Source of the DNA: Candidatus Mcinerneyibacteriota bacterium
GTDB taxonomy: Bacteria; AUK180; JAQVHJ01
Reading direction: 5' to 3'
DNA: 7,060 nt
NCBI GenBank assembly: GCA_030630935.1
Contig: DAOVMD010000153.1
Location: forward strand, 1-7,060
The translations under genes and the position numbers were made by a program. Numbering within the stretch: position 1 is the stretch's first letter; every line of letters starts with the position of its first letter. Shown here one piece after another: positions 1 to 5,639 of this stretch. The notes beneath the pieces are model-generated. The model was not told where the DNA came from. It saw only the letters and a list, made by a program, of their open reading frames with translations, and did not search any database.

Positions 1-29
1 AATGTTAACATTTTCATATTGTAACATCA
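1..29 (+). promoter_or_regulatory. Conserved 29-bp upstream element, copy A (putative operator)
   Basis: These 29 bases are identical to the reverse complement of 5253-5281. The element contains a perfect interrupted dyad, ATGTTA-N14-TAACAT (2-7 and 22-27), and the palindrome TGTTAACA at 3-10, a plausible site for a dimeric regulator. It ends 15 nt before the -35 box at 45, the same distance as in copy B. Identity stops at base 30. Because the window begins at base 1, the element may extend further upstream. The binding protein is unknown; the regulatory role is inferred from the fixed promoter spacing. Confidence 0.7.
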
Positions 30-44
30 TTATTAAGAAATTGC

Positions 45-73
45 TTGACAATCTATCCTCTTTTATGTATAAT
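45..73 (+). promoter_or_regulatory. Consensus sigma-70-type promoter of the lipoprotein gene
   Basis: TTGACA (45-50), a 17-bp spacer and TATAAT (68-73) match the housekeeping consensus exactly. Transcription would start near base 80, giving a leader of about 75 nt before the ATG at 155. The 29-bp element lies 15 nt upstream of the -35 box. Confidence 0.85.
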
Positions 74-106
74 ATTAAAGAAGAATAATAAAAGAAGATT
101 TTGAAG

Positions 107-151
107 AAGGAGGTGAATATTTCTTTTTTAATAATGAAAAAAAGGAGGTAG
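107..151 (+). promoter_or_regulatory. Leader with tandem Shine-Dalgarno sites and a five-codon micro-ORF
   Basis: A full anti-SD complement, AAGGAGGTGA, lies at 107-116. It is followed about 20 nt later by ATG-AAA-AAA-AGG-AGG-TAG (134-151, peptide MKKRR). The two AGG codons of this micro-ORF form the second Shine-Dalgarno (AAAGGAGG, 141-148), which is correctly placed 6 nt before the lipoprotein ATG at 155. The micro-ORF is in frame with the lipoprotein, and one codon separates its stop from that ATG. CTTTTTT (123-129) can also pair with AAAAAAG (138-144), partly covering the second site. The second site clearly serves the CDS. A translated leader peptide is only a possibility, because the first site is too far from ATG 134 for normal initiation. 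Confidence 0.4.
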
Positions 152-154
152 CAG

Positions 155-1147
155 ATGAAACGACTGCTTATTATCATTTTAGGATTAACCTTAGCATTAG
201 CTGTTTTAACAGGTTGTCCAAGCCCTCAACCCCCGGCCCCAACTCCAACTCCGACTCCCGCACCCACACCCCCGCCAATACCGGTTGAGACATTTAATGC
301 AACAGAAACATATGATACTGCAATTGCATTAATGGCTGATAAAGATTGGGATGGTGCAACTGAACTATTAGAAAGCGTTATCAGAAAAGCTCCCGATTCC
401 GGTGAAGCGAAACTTGCTACTGGTAAGATCGAAGAGATCAAAAAGCTGAAAGCTACTGCAAGTGCACCTACAACTGCACAGAAAGTTGCATCTTATGTTA
501 AAAAGGGTGTTGCACAACGAGAAGCAAATCAGTACGACACTGCCGAAAGTTATTTTAAGAAAGCGCTTGCACTTGATCCAAAAAGTAAGTCTGCTCATAA
601 AGAATATGCCTTTCTTCACTTTAAACATATGGAGAAGAATGTTGCAAGTGGTAAAGGAAGAGGGGATCAAAAAGTTGTTATGGGTTTAGAAGAATTGAAA
701 TACTATACAGACCCAGGTAGTGATGAATGGATGAAGATTGCACGTAAGTACTTCAGGATGACACCTTCGACAGTTGTTGCTTCATATATTTGGGCATGTA
801 CAAATAGGCACCACAAATTTGGTTGGAGACTATGGGTAGATACTTCAAGAAAAAAACATTTTGGATCTGAAGCAGCACTTGCATTGAATATGGATCAAAA
901 TGGCTCACTGTTCAAATCATCTTCAGCAGGAAAGTTAAAACCAAGAATTGAAACAGTTGGAAATCGTAAAAGGGTTCATTTATCAGGTCTAAAAAACACA
1001 TATATTGATGTTTATAAAGGTACTACAGGTTGGTTTATTTCAGGCGGATCAACACATATTGTAAAGATCGCTCAGAAAGGTGTAGACAACAAGAGAAAGC
1101 AACCCAAAAAACGTCCCAGGAAAAAGAAGAGAAAACATAATAGGTAA
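155..1147 (+). CDS. TPR-containing lipoprotein with Pro/Thr-rich linker and basic C-terminal tail
   Basis: This 330-residue protein is predicted to be exported and lipid-anchored. Residues 1-20 form a Lys-Arg plus hydrophobic signal sequence ending in the lipobox L18-T-G-C21, so Cys21 would be lipidated after signal peptidase II cleavage. Residues 22-45 are a Pro/Thr/Ala linker. Two TPR-like helical pairs follow, at about 52-85 and 113-146; the second has the typical 'A.SYFKKALALDPKS..AH' pattern. Residues about 200-305 (from 'MTPSTVVASYIWAC' to 'TGWFISGG') resemble a small NTF2-like fold, but this is tentative. Residues 309-330 are a Lys/Arg-rich tail. The start is supported by AAAGGAGG 6 nt upstream. 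The gene is monocistronic, with a consensus promoter upstream and a hairpin terminator downstream, and converges on the glycosyltransferase gene. TPRs imply protein-protein contact and the basic tail implies binding to an anionic polymer. The exact function is unknown. Confidence 0.88.
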   Translation: MKRLLIIILGLTLALAVLTGCPSPQPPAPTPTPTPAPTPPPIPVETFNATETYDTAIALMADKDWDGATELLESVIRKAPDSGEAKLATGKIEEIKKLKATASAPTTAQKVASYVKKGVAQREANQYDTAESYFKKALALDPKSKSAHKEYAFLHFKHMEKNVASGKGRGDQKVVMGLEELKYYTDPGSDEWMKIARKYFRMTPSTVVASYIWACTNRHHKFGWRLWVDTSRKKHFGSEAALALNMDQNGSLFKSSSAGKLKPRIETVGNRKRVHLSGLKNTYIDVYKGTTGWFISGGSTHIVKIAQKGVDNKRKQPKKRPRKKKRKHNR

Positions 1148-1158
1148 TTAAATTTTAT

Positions 1159-1184
1159 GGGGATGGAAGTTAGCTTTTATCCCC
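1159..1184 (+). terminator. Rho-independent terminator between convergent genes
   Basis: GGGGATGGAAG (1159-1169) pairs with CTTTTATCCCC (1174-1184) around a TTAG loop, giving an 11-bp stem with two G-U wobbles in the plus-strand transcript. TATTTCTTTT follows as a U-rich tract. It starts 12 nt after the lipoprotein stop. In the minus-strand transcript the two wobbles become C-A mismatches and the following U tract is poor, so it should work best for the lipoprotein gene. The stop codon of the opposing glycosyltransferase gene (1170-1172) lies in the loop. Confidence 0.78.
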
Positions 1185-2522
1185 TATTTCTTTTACCTTA
1201 TTTAAAATTTCTAAAGCATTTTCCTCAATACTTTTTATCTTTGCATTCCTGATATTATTATTGAAATCGGTGAGAACTTCTGGTTTGTCAATTATCTTTT
1301 GGATGATTTCTCTTATAGAACCACTATCGCCTAACTTGAAGTGAAGTCCAGTCTTACCATCTTCTACTAACTCTGCCATCCCACCTTGATCAGATGTAAT
1401 TACCGGGAGTCCTGAAAGAAAAGCTTCATGAATAGTTAAAGGTGAATTCTCGTACCAGATAGATGGGACTATTAAAACATCTAAATTTAGAAGCAGGTTG
1501 TTTACTTCCGAATTCTCAAATTTCCCTTCAAATGTAATATTTTTTTCAGCTGCTGCCTTTTTCAAGTCTTCAAAGTATGTTTCATAGTTATAATATGAAT
1601 AATTTATTCCATGTATCTTAAATATTGCCCGGTATTCTGTCTTGTCGGGGAAAGCTTCAATTACATTATGGAGTCCTTTTGGCGGAATAATTGTACCGAT
1701 AAATCCAAACTTAACCGGATAATTAATTTTCTGAACGGTTTTAAACCGGAATTTATCATTCGTAAATCCATAATCAGAGTAGATGATTTTATCTGGGTCA
1801 ACACCATGCTGGATATATTTCTCACGAAGAAAATTCGATGGTGCAATAATAAGATTAAGATTATTCAAACTTGAAACGATAAAGTCAAATCTTACTCTCA
1901 TTATTTCAATATATTTTGCAGTATCATCTCTTGATGAAGGGAATAACCGGAGCAGTTTACGTCCTATTTTCTTTAAAATATTTAAGTGCCGGGATTTTTT
2001 TAGTGAGGAAATGTGTTTTGAATCAAATCCTTTTAACTGATGTATGAAACATTTAACGCAATTTGAATATTCCACATTCCCGCAAATTTTAAGGTCATTT
2101 TTCAGTAATTGACCACGTTGGCATAAGTACCAATAATCCGCGATTGTTGCAATACAGAGAATTTTCATATCCCTTGCAATATTAATAAGATTAACTGAGA
2201 GATTTGTTAAATGCTGAAAATGAATAAAATCAGGTTTGAAATTATTAATATAATCTTTAAAAATCGCGTCGATTTTTTCATTCTTATAAGTTTTTTCATA
2301 AGAATCTACATCTTTATAATTATAATTAATTGAAAATACTTCTAAGCCTTCATACAAATATTTCCTGATATTATATTCGTCATTATTGGTATCTGAATAA
2401 TGTGTAAAGACATGAACATCATTTCCTAATCTTTGAAACTCTTTAGAAATATTAAATGTATAGATCTCTGTTCCACCAAGATTATAAGGCAAGAAATTAT
2501 GTACAACTTCTAATATCTTCAC
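1170..2522 (-). CDS. GT4-family glycosyltransferase (GT-B fold)
   Basis: This 450-residue cytoplasmic enzyme is predicted to transfer a sugar from a nucleotide-sugar donor to a glycan or lipid-linked acceptor. The N-terminal Rossmann half opens with 'MKILEVVHNFLPYNLGGTEIY' at 1-21, the acceptor-side Gly-rich loop typical of GT4. The C-terminal half begins near 'FGFIGTIIPPKG' (272-283) and has the EX7E donor motif E358...E366, followed by 'GLPVITSDQGGMAELVEDGKTGL' (371-393). Four cysteines (134, 147, 155, 158) form a CX12CX7CX2C pattern in the N-terminal half, possibly a metal site. Length is normal for the family. The start is GTG at 2522, chosen because AAGGA lies 7 nt upstream and the reading begins directly with the beta1 strand. 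It lies 21 nt after the AlkP-like gene and is the last gene of the operon. The sugar specificity cannot be read from the sequence. Confidence 0.9.
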   Translation of the reverse strand: MKILEVVHNFLPYNLGGTEIYTFNISKEFQRLGNDVHVFTHYSDTNNDEYNIRKYLYEGLEVFSINYNYKDVDSYEKTYKNEKIDAIFKDYINNFKPDFIHFQHLTNLSVNLINIARDMKILCIATIADYWYLCQRGQLLKNDLKICGNVEYSNCVKCFIHQLKGFDSKHISSLKKSRHLNILKKIGRKLLRLFPSSRDDTAKYIEIMRVRFDFIVSSLNNLNLIIAPSNFLREKYIQHGVDPDKIIYSDYGFTNDKFRFKTVQKINYPVKFGFIGTIIPPKGLHNVIEAFPDKTEYRAIFKIHGINYSYYNYETYFEDLKKAAAEKNITFEGKFENSEVNNLLLNLDVLIVPSIWYENSPLTIHEAFLSGLPVITSDQGGMAELVEDGKTGLHFKLGDSGSIREIIQKIIDKPEVLTDFNNNIRNAKIKSIEENALEILNKVKEIGDKS

Positions 2523-2543
2523 TTCGTAATCCTTATTTGAATT

Positions 2544-4205
2544 TTAAGATATATACCCTAAAGCTCTTAGCTTTTTCCTGACGTCTTCATCAGAATCCTT
2601 ATCAATAATCTTTGTTTCTCGTTTTTCTGTTTCGTAGGTGTCAATAAACTTAATCTCCGGTGGAGTATCAAACCAGAACTTCCTTACCTTACCCTTCATA
2701 TTCCTTGCAATCGGAAGGTCATTTAAAACAAGTAATAGGGGAGTAACATCAAGGACTGATAAATTATTTGAAAGGTAATTTTGCTTAAAATCTTCGCCTG
2801 CATAAATTGCAAAACCTTCTATCTTATGATGACCTGATATAGGGATCTTTTCATAATATCTTGAAACTGGATAGGTCTTTCTATTAATCGTTATATTATC
2901 GCAAATGATTTCTGTCGAAGCATTCATCTTAACCGCAACTTCAACATATTGTTGCCCTGCCTTTCGGACAAATACAAAAAGATCTCTTGAATTATCTGTT
3001 TTTAAAGGCTCTAATTTTTTCATTAGTTTTTTCATATAAAACTTTGTTTTTTCGGGAGGGACAATACCTGATTCTTCCCTGCCTTTTAAATTTAAGGCAA
3101 TATGCCTTAATGATAATTCCGGGTTAAATGATTTATCATAAAAAATTGTTTTTTCCCAATCTATTTCTTTATCTTTATACTTTTCAAAAATATTTTTGGA
3201 ATCAGATTCAATAGGTTGATGTTTAAAAGACTTATATAATTTATACAGGAAAAAGAGATTTCTTTTAATAAATCTTTTTAAAATATATTTAGTATAGTTT
3301 TTGGGCTTCTGATAATATAAATACCCTAAATCAAGTAAAAGTAAATTAAGATGATACCAATACCTATTCACATTCCATTCTTTAAATCCATGGTCGGAGA
3401 CCATTATGATGTTATACTTATCAAGAGGTGCTTTTTTTAAAACCTTCCCTAAAAAATTATCAATATGAATGTAATATCTTGGTATAGTATCTTTATATTT
3501 ATCCAGTTTAACCTTTGATATATCTTCATCAAACTTCTCAGGTTCCCAGTACTTCCAGAAATAATGTTGAATTGGGTCGGAACCAAGAAGCATTACAGCC
3601 ATTACATCAAAATCTTCTTCATCAAGGAATTTTAAGAAGTATTTCTCAAATATTAAATCTCTAAAAAATCCTCCTTTTATCATTGCGCCCGGGAAAATAT
3701 CAAAATTCTCATCTCCATTTACAAGTTCTTTTAAAGAGGTATTCATATCATCTTCATTGAAAAATTCCTTCAAGTATTTTAAATAAGAGTCAGGATAACA
3801 ACTGTTTTTTTCTGTTTCAAAAATTCTATCTGAAATAACAATACCATCCACTTTTTCTGCAGGATATGAGGCATACCAGCCCAGAGTGATATTTTTCTTT
3901 TTATTTTCTGAAAGTATATTCCAGAACGCCTTAACCTTGCGCATTTCAGAATTGACAGGAATATTGGTATATTTCCCTTCAACACGCATTACAAAATCTT
4001 CTATCTTGTGTTCATATTTATCTCTGCCGGTTGCGATGCTGGTCCAGATAACAGGTGACTTAAGATTCTCAAGTGTATATAACTGTCCAAATACTCCAGA
4101 CTCTATTAAATGTTTGATATTTGGTAATAATCCCTTTTCAATAAGGGGATTTACAACATTCCAGGTAAATCCATCGACACCAATTAATAATGTTTTTTTT
4201 TGCAT
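2544..4205 (-). CDS. Alkaline-phosphatase-superfamily phosphohydrolase/phosphomutase-like protein
   Basis: This 553-residue protein carries a full AlkP-superfamily metal and nucleophile set. D11 lies in 'LLIGVDGFTW', the candidate nucleophile S50 in 'KSPVIWTSIATG', D210 and H214 in 'GSDPIQHYFW', D271-H272 in 'MVSDHGF', and a late His near 460 in 'SGHHKIEGF'. It ends in 'LRALGYIS', a C-terminal pattern shared with the AlkP-like gene at 5640-7060. There is no signal peptide or clear transmembrane segment, so a cytoplasmic phospho-ester enzyme acting on a soluble or lipid-linked intermediate is likely. From memory this is the COG3379-type group (predicted phosphohydrolase or phosphomutase), with few characterised members. 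The start at ATG 4205 is preferred because AAAGGA lies 5 nt upstream; an in-frame ATG eight codons earlier (4229) has no Shine-Dalgarno. It follows the methyltransferase by 89 nt and precedes the glycosyltransferase by 21 nt. The substrate is unknown. Confidence 0.87.
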   Translation of the reverse strand: MQKKTLLIGVDGFTWNVVNPLIEKGLLPNIKHLIESGVFGQLYTLENLKSPVIWTSIATGRDKYEHKIEDFVMRVEGKYTNIPVNSEMRKVKAFWNILSENKKKNITLGWYASYPAEKVDGIVISDRIFETEKNSCYPDSYLKYLKEFFNEDDMNTSLKELVNGDENFDIFPGAMIKGGFFRDLIFEKYFLKFLDEEDFDVMAVMLLGSDPIQHYFWKYWEPEKFDEDISKVKLDKYKDTIPRYYIHIDNFLGKVLKKAPLDKYNIIMVSDHGFKEWNVNRYWYHLNLLLLDLGYLYYQKPKNYTKYILKRFIKRNLFFLYKLYKSFKHQPIESDSKNIFEKYKDKEIDWEKTIFYDKSFNPELSLRHIALNLKGREESGIVPPEKTKFYMKKLMKKLEPLKTDNSRDLFVFVRKAGQQYVEVAVKMNASTEIICDNITINRKTYPVSRYYEKIPISGHHKIEGFAIYAGEDFKQNYLSNNLSVLDVTPLLLVLNDLPIARNMKGKVRKFWFDTPPEIKFIDTYETEKRETKIIDKDSDEDVRKKLRALGYIS

Positions 4206-4230
4206 AGTTTTCCTTTCTATATTAAACATA

Positions 4231-4259
4231 ATAATAAGATATATAAATAATTAGATCAA
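4231..4259 (-). promoter_or_regulatory. Possible internal promoter before the AlkP-like gene
   Basis: On the minus strand, TTGATC (4259-4254), a 17-bp spacer and TATTAT (4236-4231) match the sigma-70 consensus at 4/6 and 5/6 positions. Transcription would begin about 20 nt before the AlkP-like ATG at 4205, allowing the AlkP-like and glycosyltransferase genes to be expressed without the methyltransferase. The region is very AT-rich, so a chance match is quite possible. No strong hairpin is seen in the 89-nt gap. Confidence 0.3.
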
Positions 4260-4294
4260 GGGAAAAATATGATAATAAATTAATTTTATTTTTA

Positions 4295-5125
4295 CTATGT
4301 TAATTTTAGTGAATATACATCTTGAAATCTATCCCAGGAAGAATTAGTATATCTAATCAATTGTAGATTTTCAACTTTAAGAAGTATTGAATGAACTTTA
4401 TTAAATGTCGTTACAGACAACCCATATTTAGGGTCAATATTCCGTGCCATAAAACCAAACCCAAATTTATTATAATCATTAATAGCCTTTTTTATCTGTT
4501 TTGGTGATCTATTATATGTTTTTCCTGCTTTTAGCTTATTTATAAAATCCTCTCCATGAGTCGAAAAAATTAATATTCCATTTTGTTTTAAAAAACATTT
4601 CAGTCTTTTTAAACAAATATACCAATTTTCTTCATTAAGATGTGTTAAAAGGGAACCAATCCAAATTACATCAAATTTCTTATTAAAGTTAAGTTTACTA
4701 AAATCTGAATTTGAAATAACACCTTCTACACCAAAAGTTTCTTTACAGAAATTAACTGCTTCTTCATTAATATCACTACAAGTAATATCAGCATTTTTAA
4801 ATAAGTATTGAAGCCATCGAAGGACTCTACCATACCCGGAAGCAAAGTCTAATACATTTGAAATAGAATCAGTATTCAAATTTGCATAAAACAATGAAGA
4901 ATATATATTTTTTAAGGCTGAGATTCCAATGTAAAAATATCTAATATAGTTTTCATCATGGAACATTGGTTCATTTAAATGTACTTTTCCAATTAGTTGC
5001 TTAATTGGTAATTTTGATTGGTTATTGTTTTTAATAAGTTCTGATAATTTGGGTATGTCTATTTCAGAAAAGTTCTTTTCTATTATTTCGTTGATAATGT
5101 TTTTTATTAAAATATTCGTTTCCAT
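4295..5125 (-). CDS. Class I SAM-dependent methyltransferase
   Basis: This 276-residue cytoplasmic enzyme probably transfers a methyl group from S-adenosylmethionine to a sugar or other small acceptor. SAM motif I is 'VLDFASGYGRVLRWL' (91-105), and the acidic ribose-binding position is D118 in 'DITCSDIN'. The motif 'FDVIWIGSLLTHL' (151-163) is followed by 'LKQNGILIFSTHG' (179-191). The N-terminal segment 'MFHDENYIRYFYIGISALKNIY' (54-75) resembles the helical cap seen in methyltransferases of glycan clusters. The ATG at 5125 has AAGGAG 7 nt upstream. It is the first gene of the operon and is served by the consensus promoter at 5209-5237. A degraded second copy of its N-terminal region lies at 5354-5466. 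The acceptor cannot be deduced. Confidence 0.85.
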   Translation of the reverse strand: METNILIKNIINEIIEKNFSEIDIPKLSELIKNNNQSKLPIKQLIGKVHLNEPMFHDENYIRYFYIGISALKNIYSSLFYANLNTDSISNVLDFASGYGRVLRWLQYLFKNADITCSDINEEAVNFCKETFGVEGVISNSDFSKLNFNKKFDVIWIGSLLTHLNEENWYICLKRLKCFLKQNGILIFSTHGEDFINKLKAGKTYNRSPKQIKKAINDYNKFGFGFMARNIDPKYGLSVTTFNKVHSILLKVENLQLIRYTNSSWDRFQDVYSLKLT

Positions 5126-5160
5126 TTAATTTCTCCTTATATAAAATTATTAAATTTTAA

Positions 5161-5206
5161 TATTAGTATTTTTTTTATTAAAGAACATTTCTATTAAATA
5201 CTAATA
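5161..5206 (-). promoter_or_regulatory. Stem-loop at the 5' end of the methyltransferase operon leader
   Basis: An 11-bp perfect inverted repeat (TATTAGTATTT at 5161-5171, AAATACTAATA at 5196-5206) encloses a 24-nt loop. The expected transcription start is near 5202, so the upstream arm would be at or next to the 5' end of the mRNA. It could stabilise the transcript or act as a further protein site. The stem is almost all A-T, so thermodynamic strength is modest. Confidence 0.4.
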
Positions 5207-5208
5207 GA

Positions 5209-5237
5209 ATTATATCAAAAATACTTTTATTTGTCAA
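5209..5237 (-). promoter_or_regulatory. Consensus sigma-70-type promoter of the methyltransferase operon
   Basis: On the minus strand, TTGACA (5237-5232), a 17-bp spacer and TATAAT (5214-5209) match the consensus exactly. The spacer differs in sequence from that of the lipoprotein promoter, but the geometry is the same. The leader to ATG 5125 is about 76 nt, close in length to the lipoprotein leader. Confidence 0.85.
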
Positions 5238-5252
5238 GTTAATTCTTTACTG

Positions 5253-5281
5253 TGATGTTACAATATGAAAATGTTAACATT
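5253..5281 (-). promoter_or_regulatory. Conserved 29-bp upstream element, copy B (putative operator)
   Basis: This is the exact inverted copy of bases 1-29. It contains the same ATGTTA-N14-TAACAT dyad and lies 15 nt upstream of TTGACA (5237) on the minus strand, the same spacing as copy A. The sequence between element and -35 box is only about half identical in the two copies, so the element itself appears selected. Confidence 0.72.
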
Positions 5282-5296
5282 AATTACTAAATAGAA

Positions 5297-5341
5297 ATGT
5301 TAACTTTTTACTTGCTTAACAATCTTTGAAAATGATATAAT
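5297..5341 (+). promoter_or_regulatory. Degenerate third copy of element and promoter
   Basis: On the plus strand AATGTTAAC (5297-5305) matches bases 1-9. TTGCTTAACAATCT (5312-5325) matches TTGCTTGACAATCT (41-54) at 13 of 14 positions, and TATAAT follows at 5336-5341. The parts are closer together than in the lipoprotein promoter: 6 nt instead of 31 between the first two, and a 14-bp spacer from TTAACA to TATAAT. It therefore looks like a shortened relic. It would point towards the pseudogene remnants, antisense to them. Activity is doubtful. Confidence 0.4.
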
Positions 5342-5353
5342 TCAACTCTGAAG

Positions 5354-5466
5354 CAATGAAGAATATATATTTTTCAAGGTTGATATTCTAAAATCCCTAC
5401 AAAAATATCTGATATAAGTTTCATCGTGGAACATATGAGCATTAAACATATTTTTCTTTTACCTAT
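5354..5466 (-). pseudogene. Methyltransferase remnant (fragment of a second copy)
   Basis: On the minus strand from ATG 5434 the codons read 'MFHDETYIRYF', then a diverged stretch, then 'LKNIYSSL' ending at 5354. This parallels residues 54-78 of the intact methyltransferase ('MFHDENYIRYF...LKNIYSSL') with six extra bases between the blocks. Nucleotide similarity continues upstream to about 5466, to the codons for I45-G46-K47, but with a net 5-nt shift that breaks the frame. After Leu the homology stops and TGA follows (5344-5342). The SAM-binding part is absent, so the fragment cannot encode a working enzyme. Confidence 0.82.
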
Positions 5467-5472
5467 ATCAAT

Positions 5473-5637
5473 TCAGAGGGCAGGAGAGAAAAATAGAGAA
5501 ATTGACAGGAGCTCTCCTGACGCACCACTTTCAATTAAGTTTTTAAAGGTTGGAAGGTATTTCTGTGAAATAAAATATTTAATTAAGAAATATGATACTT
5601 CATCAACTTAAATTAGCAGGGCTTTAGGTTTTATCAT
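5473..5637 (-). pseudogene. N-terminal remnant of a third AlkP-like gene
   Basis: The ATG at 5637 lies 2 nt after the stop of the upstream AlkP-like gene and opens 'MIKPKALLI', then TAA (5610-5608), then 'VDEVSYFLIKYFIS' and onward. It aligns without gaps to the intact AlkP-like protein at 2544-4205: 'LLIGVDG' becomes 'LLI-stop-VDE', 'LPNIKHLIESG' becomes 'LPTFKNLIESG', and 'SPVIW' becomes 'SPAL-stop', with TGA at the conserved Trp (5475-5473). The metal Asp and the nucleophile Ser of 'SP' are kept, but two stops interrupt it and all later motifs are missing. It passes directly into the methyltransferase remnant, probably because a deletion fused two genes. Confidence 0.82.
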
Positions 5638-5639
5638 TC

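Noticed and set aside
226-670. Minus-strand open frames opposite the lipoprotein gene
   Set aside because: They are composition shadows; the Gly/Val-rich one is simply the complement of the Pro/Thr linker.
3886-4254. A 122-codon plus-strand open frame
   Set aside because: It is the complement of the well-supported start of the AlkP-like gene, with no ribosome site or recognisable motif.
4206-4294. Attenuator or riboswitch in the 89-nt gap between methyltransferase and AlkP-like gene
   Set aside because: Only weak A-T pairings are visible and there is no recognisable conserved RNA motif.
1-5281. The 29-bp inverted repeats as terminal repeats of a transposon or of an invertible segment
   Set aside because: No transposase, integrase or recombinase gene lies between them, no flanking target duplication can be seen, and both copies sit at the same distance from a promoter. 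A shared operator explains them better, though the left edge is cut by the window.
5473-5475. TGA at the conserved Trp position as a sign of a recoded TGA=Trp code
   Set aside because: Intact genes use TGG for Trp at the same motif, and the same remnant also has an in-frame TAA, so decay is the simpler reading.
5426-5611. A 61-codon open frame on the plus strand
   Set aside because: It runs antisense to the two remnants, whose minus-strand translation matches the neighbouring proteins. No convincing Shine-Dalgarno or family pattern was seen.
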